Assembly (NCBI GenBank): GCA_029556545.1 | Contig: JAKQEQ010000098.1 | Span: 20,998 to 84,997 of the forward strand | Length of the DNA: 64,000 bases | Direction of reading: 5' to 3' | DNA from: Candidatus Hydrogenedentota bacterium | GTDB taxonomy: Bacteria; Hydrogenedentota; Hydrogenedentia; Hydrogenedentales; JAGMZX01 | Shown here: positions 45,804 to 54,532 of the stretch, in pieces | Layout of the letters: each line of letters starts with the position of its first letter | Position numbering within the stretch: the first letter of the stretch is position 1 | Position numbers and translations under genes: made by a program | Notes under the pieces: generated by a model | Seen by the model: the letters and a program-made list of their open reading frames with translations, nothing else | The model's database searches: none | Told to the model about the DNA's origin: nothing

Positions 45804-46142
45804 ATGCGGATAACGGCGACGACAGCCACGGAGATATTTGCTGTGAGTCTCGCAATCGCAGCACCGCGAGAAGAAATTGCGTCTTTTTGTCGGCGACACC
45901 ACATCCGACGTCTGGCCTTTTTTGGCTCCGTTCTGCGCGATGACTTCCGCGCGCAAAGCGACGTCGATGTCTTAGTGGAGTTTGAACCTGGCCACGTTCC
46001 CGGACTCTCATTCTTCGCCATGCAGCGGGAGCTGTCCGAGATTATCGGACGTAAGGTCGACCTGAATACGCCGGAGGATATCAGTCCCCATTTTCGCGCC
46101 GAAGTTCTGCGAGAGGCGGAGATTCAATATGACGCGACATGA
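45804..46142 (+). CDS. mntA: MntA-type nucleotidyltransferase antitoxin
   Basis: 112-residue minimal nucleotidyltransferase. The active-site motif Gly-Ser-X10-Asp-X-Asp is present in FFGSVLRDDFRAQSDVDVLV. Family members neutralise the HEPN toxin partner, in known cases by adding AMP to it. The N-terminal 20 residues (MRITATTATEIFAVSLAIAA) precede the conserved REEIASFCRRHHIRRLAFFG; an internal start could be the true one. It overlaps the HEPN gene by 14 nt, which supports a type VII-like toxin-antitoxin unit. Confidence 0.85.
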   Translation: MRITATTATEIFAVSLAIAAPREEIASFCRRHHIRRLAFFGSVLRDDFRAQSDVDVLVEFEPGHVPGLSFFAMQRELSEIIGRKVDLNTPEDISPHFRAEVLREAEIQYDAT

Positions 46143-46473
46143 CCCGTTTGTGCGCATCAGGCATATGGTCGAGCACGCGCGGGAAGCTGTCGAGATGACT
46201 CATGGACGCAGTCGGGAGGACCTGAACCTGGACCGACAGCTTAACCTTGCTTTGGTCCGTCTGCTCGAAATCGTGGGGGAAGCAGCCGCGCGAGTCCCGG
46301 ATGATTTCCGCCGTCAATATCCCAACGTGCCTTGGCGGGATATCGCGGACCTCCGCAATCGATTGATCCACGGCTATGACAGCATCAACTTTGATATCCT
46401 ATGGCAAATCATGCAACAAGATATTCCTGTCTTGCTGGCGAACTTAGAGCGTATTCTCGATCAAGAAACCTGA
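46129..46473 (+). CDS. hepT: HepT-type HEPN ribonuclease toxin (DUF86)
   Basis: 114-residue all-helical HEPN protein. The catalytic RX4HXY motif is present in DLRNRLIHGYDSIN, near residue 80. The context PNVPWRDIADLRNRLIHGYD is the DUF86/HepT signature. It probably acts as an RNase toxin controlled by the overlapping nucleotidyltransferase gene. The ATG lies inside the end of mntA. Confidence 0.87.
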   Translation: MTRHDPFVRIRHMVEHAREAVEMTHGRSREDLNLDRQLNLALVRLLEIVGEAAARVPDDFRRQYPNVPWRDIADLRNRLIHGYDSINFDILWQIMQQDIPVLLANLERILDQET

Positions 46474-46544
46474 CGCCGCGATATCGTACCTGGCCTTGCT
46501 CTTGTGTCTTGGCGGCCTGATGGCCGTGGGGAGATGTCAAACTC

Positions 46545-49500
46545 ATGTTACGATGCCTTGTCATGCTTGGCTGTCTGGTCGGCGCTGTTGATGCCCTTGA
46601 ACCGACCGTTGTCTGGAAACTCGAAACGGCGGCGATGCCGCACGGGCCGACGTTGTTTCCCAACGCAAAGGCGCCGCGCGGCCTCGTGCTCGGGATCGAG
46701 AATGAAATCCTCCTCGTCGATGGCGCGGGCGCGGTGCAATGGCGCTTCGTTTGCGACGCGCCGGTGGCGACGTCGGTTACGGTCGCCGACCTCGACGGCG
46801 ACGGTGCGCCTGAATGCATCGCGCTATTGACGGGCGGCACGCTACTTTGCCTGGACGCGGCGGGCAACAGGCGGTGGGGCGTCCCGCCCCGCACGACCGC
46901 TCTTATCCCAGCCCGCTCCACTGGGGAGAGGGAGCAGTCGCGGCCTCGCGCCGGCGTTTACAACCTGGTCGTGGCGTCGGATGTTCATCCCGCGCGCGGC
47001 GTCGAACTCCTCTTCGGCCTCGACGACGGTTGGCTGCGGTGCGTGTCCGCGGACGGCGAACTGCTCTGGCGCTTCTTCGGAGACCGATTCCGTGTGGGCT
47101 CGCCCGCCGTGGGAGACGCGGACGGCGACGGCGCGGCGGAGATTATCTACGGCACGGACAACGGGAACGTCTATTGCCTGTCCGGGCTGGGCGAGGTGAA
47201 ATGGCGCTATACCGAGCGGGAAGGGCCGTTCGGGCGTTCGGGCGTCAACCTCGCGGACCTCGACGGCGACGGGCGCGCCGAAGTCCTCCTGACCCGCAGC
47301 AACACCGGTCTCGACCGCGGTCTCGTCGCGCTGGACGGTTCCACTGGCGCATTCAAGTGGCACAGCCCGACGGCGATGCAGGGCTACGTCTCGAACGCCG
47401 TCGTGGACCTCGACGGCGACGGGCGACTCGAAGTGCTGCACGCGGACAAGGGGAACTGGGTCTATTGCACGAACGCCGACGGCTCCGAGCGTTGGCGCGC
47501 GGAACTCGCCGGGCGTGGCATCTTCTGGGCGCCCGCCGTCGGCGACGTGACCGGCGACGGAAGCCCCGATATCGTCGTCTGCGTGCGGGACACGGACCCG
47601 GAAGTCCGTGCGAACGTCTTTCTACTCGATGCATCGGGCGGGGTGCGGAGCCGCGCGGCGTTGGGCGCGAACGCGAACGCGAGCCCGGTCCTGGCGGACC
47701 TCGACGGCGACGGCGCGCTCGAAACGATTGTGTGTACGTCGAGGCCGAACGGCGTGCAGGCGTTGCGGTGGGGCGGCGCGGGAAGCGTGCAGTGGGCGAG
47801 CATGCGCGGCGATTCGGCCATGCAAGCATGCACGAACGGCCCGCCCGGCGGGCCGACGAAGCGCCTGTTGCCAATCAACAGCACGGCAATCGAGGTCGAG
47901 ATCGATCAAGTTCTCTTCGGCACAAACACGCTCGACGCTTCGTGGAGTTCGCCCGCGCGCGAAAACGCCTACGCCGTGGTCTCCGTGCGTTCCAAGGGTG
48001 TCACGGACGACATTACGGTAGTGCGGATCGCCAAAGGCGCGACCGCCGCGACGCTGCCCTGGCGCATGGCCGCGCGTACAGCCGAGATAACCGTGGCGCT
48101 CCACGCCTCGGGCACGACGGCGCCCTTGGGTTCGTGGCGGGGCCGCGTTCGGGCGCGGGCAATCCACACGAGCGCGCTGGCGGAGGTTCGCGCCGCCTGT
48201 GAACGCGCCGGGCTCTTGCGGCGGCTCGCCCCGCTCGAAGCGGAAGCGGCCCTGTTGCACCATATTCGCGACGCGCGGCCTGACGCGACCCTGATCGCCC
48301 GCGCGGAAACACTCCGGTGCGAGGTGGTTGAACTCGGGCGTATCGCCGGCGCGCTCGAAGCACTCCGGGCACGGGGCGACACGGGCCGCTTCGTGGTCTG
48401 GGAGGACCCGAACCCGTGGGACGCCTTCGACCCGCGCGCGATGCCCGAAGCCGTCGATCCCACGCTGGCGCTGCATATCGCCGCTTTCGGCAACGAGCAG
48501 GAAAGCGTTGCGCTCAACCTGCTGAACGTGTCCGACCGCGCCCTCGACGTGCGTTGCGTTTTTGAGAAGCCGCGCTTCGACAACGCGCGGCCCCAAGGCG
48601 AGCCGCCGCTCGCGCGATACGTCACCTTGCGCCGCGTCGTGCGCGTGCCCAGCGACAAGAGCGGCATGGTCCCGGACGCGCTTCCGGAACTCGATCTGTC
48701 CCGCACGATCACGCTGCCGCCCTTCGAGACGCAGCAACTGTGGATCGTCGTCGATACCCGCGGCCTCGAACCCGGCGTACACGCGCTGACGCTCTACCTC
48801 GGATCGCTCGAAGCGCGCAGCACGGTCCGTGAAGTGCCCCTGACTATCGAGATTGCGCCCGTAGCGCTGACCGAGGGCGTATACGCGCAGATGAACTGGG
48901 TCGGCATCGACATCGAGCAGACTTCGGACCAGCAACTGCGCGACATGCTCGAACACGGGATCACCGTGGGTTACGGGCCGGTGCTGCCCGTTGTGCCCGT
49001 GGACGAAACGGGGCGACTGGCGGGCGCGATCGATTGGGCGCGCGTGGACGCGGGGCTCGACCGCGTGCCCGACTACTTCCAGGTGCTCTGGCACGCGCCG
49101 CCGCCGGTGCGCTGGCCCAAGGGCGTGTCCGTGGGTGAAGACGACCCGCGCTGCGACGCCGGGTTCGCCACGGCGCTCCGGGCCTTGATTGCGCACCTCG
49201 AAGCGCGCGGCTTCGGTTACGAGCGGTGGGGGCTGTATCCCTACGACGAACCGTGGTTGACCGGCAATACGCTGGTTCCCCTGCTCAAACGATACTGCGA
49301 GCGCGTGAAGGCCGTGGACCCGAAGGTGCGCATGTACGCGGACCCGGCGGGCTATGTGCGCGCGGAGTTCCTCGACGAATTCAAGGACCTCATCGACATC
49401 TGGCAACCGGAAATGAACCTGCTCAAGCGCGACCCGACGCTCGTGCGCTGGTTCCACGAAAACGCGCGGACACTGTGGGCCTACGAGGCCACGGACCCCG

Positions 49501-49946
49501 GAAAGGACCTGCTGCCCCTCGGCTACTACCGCGCGTTCGCGTGGCTCGCGTGGCTGTACCAGCTCGACGGCGCGGGTTTCTGGGTGTACAAATACGCCGA
49601 TCCGTTCTGGCCCCTCGAATCCACGAACTGGGCAGTGGTCTACCCCACGAACGACGCCGTTGTGCCTTCACGGCGCTGGGAAGCCGTGCGCGACGGCCAG
49701 GAAGACTACCGGCTGCTGTACGTCCTGCGCGACGAAATCGCGCGCGTGCGCGCCGCCGGTCATGGCGCCGCGGCGGACGACGCCCAGGCGCTAATCGACG
49801 AGGCCGTCGAGCGGATTGCCGGCCGGCAGGCGCGCGAGATCGACGAAATCACGCGACAAGTCCGCGATTACGAAGTCGATTTCTCGCTCTTCCGCGCGTA
49901 TCGTGCGAAAATAGGCGACATGATTCTGCGTCTGCGGACAATGTAA
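46545..49946 (+). CDS. Secreted FG-GAP propeller + DUF4091 glycosidase-like protein
   Basis: 1133-residue exported protein; signal peptide MLRCLVMLGCLVGAVDALEP. Residues about 30-430 contain FG-GAP/PQQ-like propeller blades (DLDGDGAPECIAL, DADGDGAAEIIYG, DLDGDGRAEVLL). After a linker with Ig-like character, residues about 770-1090 form a TIM-barrel domain of the DUF4091 type: HLEARGFGYERWGLYPYDEP, VRMYADPAG, IWQPEM, FWVYKY and the final RWEAVRDGQEDYRLLYVLRD, which is diagnostic. An extra segment at residues about 109-135 (RRWGVPPRTTALIPARSTGE...) is encoded by palindromic repeats and interrupts a propeller blade. It probably acts on or senses glycans. Confidence 0.85.
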   Translation: MLRCLVMLGCLVGAVDALEPTVVWKLETAAMPHGPTLFPNAKAPRGLVLGIENEILLVDGAGAVQWRFVCDAPVATSVTVADLDGDGAPECIALLTGGTLLCLDAAGNRRWGVPPRTTALIPARSTGEREQSRPRAGVYNLVVASDVHPARGVELLFGLDDGWLRCVSADGELLWRFFGDRFRVGSPAVGDADGDGAAEIIYGTDNGNVYCLSGLGEVKWRYTEREGPFGRSGVNLADLDGDGRAEVLLTRSNTGLDRGLVALDGSTGAFKWHSPTAMQGYVSNAVVDLDGDGRLEVLHADKGNWVYCTNADGSERWRAELAGRGIFWAPAVGDVTGDGSPDIVVCVRDTDPEVRANVFLLDASGGVRSRAALGANANASPVLADLDGDGALETIVCTSRPNGVQALRWGGAGSVQWASMRGDSAMQACTNGPPGGPTKRLLPINSTAIEVEIDQVLFGTNTLDASWSSPARENAYAVVSVRSKGVTDDITVVRIAKGATAATLPWRMAARTAEITVALHASGTTAPLGSWRGRVRARAIHTSALAEVRAACERAGLLRRLAPLEAEAALLHHIRDARPDATLIARAETLRCEVVELGRIAGALEALRARGDTGRFVVWEDPNPWDAFDPRAMPEAVDPTLALHIAAFGNEQESVALNLLNVSDRALDVRCVFEKPRFDNARPQGEPPLARYVTLRRVVRVPSDKSGMVPDALPELDLSRTITLPPFETQQLWIVVDTRGLEPGVHALTLYLGSLEARSTVREVPLTIEIAPVALTEGVYAQMNWVGIDIEQTSDQQLRDMLEHGITVGYGPVLPVVPVDETGRLAGAIDWARVDAGLDRVPDYFQVLWHAPPPVRWPKGVSVGEDDPRCDAGFATALRALIAHLEARGFGYERWGLYPYDEPWLTGNTLVPLLKRYCERVKAVDPKVRMYADPAGYVRAEFLDEFKDLIDIWQPEMNLLKRDPTLVRWFHENARTLWAYEATDPGKDLLPLGYYRAFAWLAWLYQLDGAGFWVYKYADPFWPLESTNWAVVYPTNDAVVPSRRWEAVRDGQEDYRLLYVLRDEIARVRAAGHGAAADDAQALIDEAVERIAGRQAREIDEITRQVRDYEVDFSLFRAYRAKIGDMILRLRTM
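46874..46932. repeat. Palindromic repeats inside the FG-GAP/DUF4091 coding sequence
   Basis: A B-like hairpin GTGGGGCG-TCC-CGCCCCGCAC (46874-46894) is followed by a C-like element containing CCGCTCCACTGGGGAGAGGG (46913-46932). Both stay in frame. The encoded segment has no counterpart in the neighbouring propeller blades. Confidence 0.6.
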
Positions 49947-49960
49947 CCGCGACGAGAATC

Positions 49961-49981
49961 CCCTCTCCCTGAGGGAGAGGG
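49961..49981. repeat. Palindromic repeat (family C)
   Basis: CCCTCTCCC-TGA-GGGAGAGGG followed by TGAGGGTGT, in the gap between two genes. Related copies lie at 28050, 46913 and 56441. Confidence 0.8.
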
Positions 49982-50026
49982 TGAGGGTGTAGGTAGTGGA
50001 AAAGCGACAACTCTGGAGGACGGTCC

Positions 50027-52267
50027 ATGTTATTCGCGCTTGTGGGATTGACCATGTTGCACGCGGTGGAACTGCCGGCGGGCGCGGCGCCGGAACCGGT
50101 GGCGATCCCTGCGTTTCCTGATCGGCTTCACGCTTTCGTCTGGCTCAATTGGGGGCTAGTGCCCATCGAGCGTATGGCCGCCGTGCTGGGAACCGACGCG
50201 GCGCACGTCCTGGACCTCGGGCGTCGCATGGGGCTGAGCGATCCGCCCGAGGTGACCGAGGACCAATGGCTGCGGTCGTATATCACGATCATCCGCCGCA
50301 ACTGGCACCTGCTGCCGTATGATCAGTTGCTTGAACTGCTCGATTGGACGCCGGAGAAGCTCGCGTATGCCTTGCGCGAGGACGACTTTCTCTATTTCAA
50401 GCTCGGCAGCCTCAAACCGAAGTGCGCGCCCTTGCGCTATGTCGCGCCGGACGATGCCACGCGCGAAAAAGAAGCGGCCATCGCGACGGTGGTCGCCCGC
50501 GAGTTCCCCGAGGGGCTCCCCGGTCCGGGCGAAGCGCCGTTCGCGTTCGTCAAGGAATTGTCCGAGATGCCGGAGCCCGCGGAACCAGACCTGCGGGTGA
50601 GCCGCTTCACGCCGCGTTATTGCTCGTCCTATTTCATGCTCTACGGCGACCCGTTCCTCGAAACGGAAACCCCGGCGTATCCCGACGGCTACCTCGCGCG
50701 GCTCGCGCAGGCGGGCGTCGACGGCGTGTGGCTTCAGGCGGTGTTGTACAAACTAGCGCCGTTTCCCTGGGACGCCGCGTTGAGCGACCGCTGGGAGGAG
50801 CGCCTGCGCAACCTGAACGAACTGACCGCGCGCGCGAAGCGGCACGGAATCGGCGTGTACCTGTACCTGAACGAGCCGCGCGCGATGCCACTCTCCTTCT
50901 TCGAGGGGCGCGCCGAACTGCGCGGCGTCACCGAGGGTGACCACGCCGTGCTGTGCACGAGCGCGCCCGAGGTGCGGGACTATCTGCGCGAGGCCGTCGC
51001 GACGGTCTGCCGCGCCGCGCCGGACCTCACCGGCTTCTTCACCATCACCGCGTCCGAGAACCTGACGAACTGCTGGTCGCACCATCGCGGCGCGGAATGC
51101 CCCCGCTGCGCGGCGCGGGGCGCGGAAGTCGTCATCCCGGAGGTCAACGCCGTCATCCTCGAAGGCATCCGCGCGGCGGAAAGCAAGGCGCGGCTCATCG
51201 CGTGGGACTGGGGCTGGCCGGACGACAAGGCCGAGGCGATGATCCGTAACCTGCCCGACGACGTCGCGTTCATGAGCGTAAGCGAGTGGAGCATTCCGAT
51301 TTCACGCGGCGGCGTCGCCACGACCGTCGGCGAATACTCGCTGTCCGTCATCGGGCCGGGGCCGCGCGCCACGCGCCATTGGGGTTGGGCGCGCGACCGG
51401 GGACTCAAGTGCATTGCGAAGGTCCAGGCCGGGAACACCTGGGAACTCTCGTCTGTGCCCTACGTGCCGGTGCTTGAGAACGTGGCGCAACACGCGGCCA
51501 ACCTGCGCGCTGCGGGCGTCGACGGCCTCATGCTCGGGTGGACCCTCGGCGGCTGCCCGTCGCCCAACCTGGAAGTGTACGCCGAAATGGGCCGATCAGA
51601 CGCGGGGGACGTGGACAGGGTGATGCGCGCCGTGGCGGAGCGCCGCTTCGGTCCCGCGATCGCGCCCCACGTCGTGACGGCGTGGAAGGCGTTCAGCAAG
51701 GCGTTCCAGGAATACCCGTATCACGGCGGCGTCGTGTACTCCGGCCCCCAGCAGATGGGCCCCGCGAACACGCTCTGGGGAAAGTCAACCGGGTACACCG
51801 CGACGATGGTCGGCTTCCCCTACGACGACCTCGACGGCTGGCGCGCCGTGTATCCCGCCGAAGTCTTCATCGACCAGTTCAAGAAAGTGGCGGACGGCTT
51901 CGAGCGCGCTCTCGACGCGCTCAGACAAGCCACGGAGGCGCTGGATGCCGTCGCGCATCACCGCGCCGCGCTCGATGAGGAACTCCTGGTGGCGGAAGCC
52001 TGCGCGATTCATTTCCGCAGCGTCGAGAACCAGGCACGATTCGTCCACGCGCGCGATACCGGCCTCCCCGCGAAGGACGCGAGCGCAATCGATACCCTCG
52101 GCGACGTGATCCGGAGCGAGAAGGCGCTTGCGCTGCGCTTGTATCGGCTGCGGCAACGCGATTCCCGGCTGGGCTTCGAGGCCTCGAACCACTACTTCTA
52201 CGTTCCCATGGACCTCGCCGCGAAGGTCATTAACTGCGAAGACTTGTTGCACAACTGGCTGCCGTAA
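50027..52267 (+). CDS. Secreted glycosidase-like TIM-barrel protein, function unknown
   Basis: 746-residue protein with a short N-terminal hydrophobic segment (MLFALVGLTMLHAVELPAG). The central region reads as a TIM barrel: SSYFMLYGDPFLETETPAYP, LAQAGVDGVWLQAVLY, KRHGIGVYLYLNEPRAMPLS, LTGFFTITASENLTNCW with CPRCAARG just after, then DGLMLGWTLGGCPSPNLE. The CPRC pair after the ITASEN strand matches the TNCPRC pair in the protein at 22794, so the two are probably distant paralogs. Glutamates in ITASEN and in KVQAGNTWE are candidate catalytic residues, but this is inference. The ribosome binding site CTGGAGGA fixes the start. Confidence 0.7.
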   Translation: MLFALVGLTMLHAVELPAGAAPEPVAIPAFPDRLHAFVWLNWGLVPIERMAAVLGTDAAHVLDLGRRMGLSDPPEVTEDQWLRSYITIIRRNWHLLPYDQLLELLDWTPEKLAYALREDDFLYFKLGSLKPKCAPLRYVAPDDATREKEAAIATVVAREFPEGLPGPGEAPFAFVKELSEMPEPAEPDLRVSRFTPRYCSSYFMLYGDPFLETETPAYPDGYLARLAQAGVDGVWLQAVLYKLAPFPWDAALSDRWEERLRNLNELTARAKRHGIGVYLYLNEPRAMPLSFFEGRAELRGVTEGDHAVLCTSAPEVRDYLREAVATVCRAAPDLTGFFTITASENLTNCWSHHRGAECPRCAARGAEVVIPEVNAVILEGIRAAESKARLIAWDWGWPDDKAEAMIRNLPDDVAFMSVSEWSIPISRGGVATTVGEYSLSVIGPGPRATRHWGWARDRGLKCIAKVQAGNTWELSSVPYVPVLENVAQHAANLRAAGVDGLMLGWTLGGCPSPNLEVYAEMGRSDAGDVDRVMRAVAERRFGPAIAPHVVTAWKAFSKAFQEYPYHGGVVYSGPQQMGPANTLWGKSTGYTATMVGFPYDDLDGWRAVYPAEVFIDQFKKVADGFERALDALRQATEALDAVAHHRAALDEELLVAEACAIHFRSVENQARFVHARDTGLPAKDASAIDTLGDVIRSEKALALRLYRLRQRDSRLGFEASNHYFYVPMDLAAKVINCEDLLHNWLP

Positions 52268-52388
52268 ACTATGCTGGAAGGCGAGGGCGTAGTCTGTGCT
52301 CCCGGCGTATAAGGTTTGGAGTGCGTTCTTTAGAGCGCATAACATGCGTCAGAGCCCGCAACAGTCAAAAAAGGCGCAAATTGGCAAC

Positions 52389-52607
52389 ATGAGAGTCACC
52401 GTGGACATTGATGAACAGAGTCTCCGCGAGATACAGGCCGCCACTGGCGAGCGAAAGAAGTCCGCGGCGGTTCAGAAGGCGCTCCACGCGTACCTTCGAG
52501 AACTGCGTAAGCGCCGCCTCCTCGCGCGGGTTCTGGCCGGAAAGACCGACTACGGCATGACCAACGAAGAACTCGAATCCGCGAACTGTGTGAGACGGGG
52601 TGATTGA
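52389..52607 (+). CDS. VapB-type antitoxin, apparently without toxin
   Basis: 72-residue protein beginning MRVTVDIDEQSLREIQAATG, with KKSAAVQKALHAYLRELRKR, a ribbon-helix-helix N-terminus followed by a helical tail, as in VapB/DUF2191 antitoxins. The ATG at 52389 gives the family start; an in-frame extension to 52296 is unlikely. The expected PIN-domain VapC toxin does not follow: the next 40 bp lead directly to a glycosidase-like gene. It is either an orphan or a remnant of a broken pair. Confidence 0.7.
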   Translation: MRVTVDIDEQSLREIQAATGERKKSAAVQKALHAYLRELRKRRLLARVLAGKTDYGMTNEELESANCVRRGD

Positions 52608-52649
52608 GTTTGCGCCGGTAGTCCAAGAGCAAGAAGGGGAGATCGACTC

Positions 52650-54485
52650 ATGCGTTATGCTCTATGTGTCCTTATGAGCCTGGCGGGCGCGGCGGTGTTC
52701 GCGCAGGCGCCGATCACCGGCGCGGCCGCGGTGGTCGAGGCGTCGAAACAGGCGGAACCCGGCGTGGCCTACGGCACGGTCGCGGACTTCACCCTGCCCA
52801 AGACGATCCTCTTCTCGGCGGGGCCGGACGACATCGCCGCGGACGCGGAGGAATGGGCGCGGCGCGGGGTCCGGGCGTTCTTCCTCGACTTCGTGGCCCG
52901 CGAGTGGTCGAGCAACATCTGGGCCACGGACGGCAAACCGTGGACCGTCGGAGAATCGGACGAGACGTTCCAGAAGGCCCGGCGCGCCAACGCGGTCTGC
53001 CGCCGCGTCGGCTCGGAGACGTTTCTGAAAATCGCGTTCGACCGCCATTTCGAGTGGTTCAACGACCTGCTGTGGGACCAGGCGTACCACAACTTCCGCC
53101 AGTTCGCCGCGTTTGCGCGCGAGACGGGCTGCACCGGCATGGCGCTCGATATCGAGTACGTCGGCGAGCAGTACCACTTTGACTGGCCCGGCTACACCTA
53201 TGACGGCTACACGCGCGCGGACCTCGTGAGAAAGGTCCACGAACGCATGACGCGCGTCCTCGCCATCCTTTACGACGTGTTCCCCGACATGGTCTTCCTC
53301 ACCTTCCCCGAGCAGGGGCTCGGCCTCGGGCAGGTCATCCATACGGCGTGGATCGAGGAAGCCGCGCGCAGGGTCGCGCCGGGCGGCCTGCACTATTGCA
53401 CCGAGTGGACGTACCGGAATCCGAACGTGCGCTACATGTTCGGTCACGGCGTCTCCGTTAACGAACTCTTCCATCGCCTGCTCAGCAAGCGCGCGTGGAG
53501 GTATTGGGAGGCCCGCTGCTCGATCGCGGCGGGCGTCTGGCCCTTCGGCTTCGATCACATGTCCGTCTATGACCCCGGCATGCCCCTCGAGGAGTTCCGC
53601 CAAGCCTACGCCGCCTCGCTCATGATGTCCGCGCGTTACAACTGGATCTATAGCCACAACTGCCGCGAGCAGCTTATCGGCAGAAACCTCGACGCCTACA
53701 CCGGCGACGCGCGTCTCGAAGATTACCTCGAAGTCATTCGCGCGCGGGAAATCATCACCACACGGAAATACGTGGACCTCGCGCGCGAAATCCGGGCGCT
53801 CCAGCACCGCGACTACAGCGCCGACCTCGGCCTGACGCCCGCCATCACCTTCGCCGGGCCCGAGGATACGCCCCGGGTCTACGTCGCGCCCGTCGAATTC
53901 GCCCAACCGGGGCTTTCCGAGCGCTTCTGGAAGCCCGCCCTGGCCCACTATCGCGGCGAGCCCATCAACCTGCGCAACCTGTTCGGCACGCAAACGCAAT
54001 GGATGATCATCGGTCCCTTCCCGAACAACGAGGCGTATGCCGGGCACGACGCGGCGTACCCGCCCGAGACGGAACTGAATCTTGACGCGCGCTACGAGGG
54101 CAAAGCCGGCCCCGTCGCATGGGTCAAATACGCCGGCAACTCGGACCGCGCGTCGGTCGATCTCAAGAGCGCGTTACAGCCGTCCGAATACGCCTGCGCC
54201 TACGCGCTGTGCTACGTGGTCTCGGAGAAGAAGGTACAGGCTCAATTGCGTATCGGCACGAACGATTCCGGCAAAGCCTGGGTCGGCGGCGAATTGGTCT
54301 ACGACTATCCCTACGAAGGCACGGCCTATCTCGACCGCGACGTGGTCCCCGTAACGCTCCCCGCCGGAAAGACGCCGGTTCTGGTCAAGGTCTGCAACGG
54401 CCAACTCAACTGGGGCTTCGCGCTTCGTTTCACGGACGAATCCGGCGACGCGCTCGACGACCTGCAGGTCGAGTTGACGCCGTGA
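52650..54485 (+). CDS. Secreted glycosidase-like protein with C-terminal beta-sandwich, function unknown
   Basis: 611-residue protein with a cleavable signal (MRYALCVLMSLAGAAVFAQA). Residues about 40-380 show TIM-barrel-like strands (VRAFFLDFVAREW, TFLKIAFDRHFEW, CTGMALDIEYVGEQYHFDWP, MVFLTFPEQGLG). The acidic residues in ALDIEYVGE are candidate catalytic positions. From about 440, a beta-sandwich appears (WMIIGPFPNN ... RIGTNDSGKAWVGGELVYD ... VTLPAGKTPVLVKVCNGQLN), a module common at the end of glycan-active proteins. No named family is recognised with certainty. A GGGGAGA ribosome binding site precedes it. Confidence 0.7.
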   Translation: MRYALCVLMSLAGAAVFAQAPITGAAAVVEASKQAEPGVAYGTVADFTLPKTILFSAGPDDIAADAEEWARRGVRAFFLDFVAREWSSNIWATDGKPWTVGESDETFQKARRANAVCRRVGSETFLKIAFDRHFEWFNDLLWDQAYHNFRQFAAFARETGCTGMALDIEYVGEQYHFDWPGYTYDGYTRADLVRKVHERMTRVLAILYDVFPDMVFLTFPEQGLGLGQVIHTAWIEEAARRVAPGGLHYCTEWTYRNPNVRYMFGHGVSVNELFHRLLSKRAWRYWEARCSIAAGVWPFGFDHMSVYDPGMPLEEFRQAYAASLMMSARYNWIYSHNCREQLIGRNLDAYTGDARLEDYLEVIRAREIITTRKYVDLAREIRALQHRDYSADLGLTPAITFAGPEDTPRVYVAPVEFAQPGLSERFWKPALAHYRGEPINLRNLFGTQTQWMIIGPFPNNEAYAGHDAAYPPETELNLDARYEGKAGPVAWVKYAGNSDRASVDLKSALQPSEYACAYALCYVVSEKKVQAQLRIGTNDSGKAWVGGELVYDYPYEGTAYLDRDVVPVTLPAGKTPVLVKVCNGQLNWGFALRFTDESGDALDDLQVELTP

Positions 54486-54532
54486 CTTGCGGAAGGGGCG
54501 CACTGTGCCCGTACAGATTGCATGATGCGACC

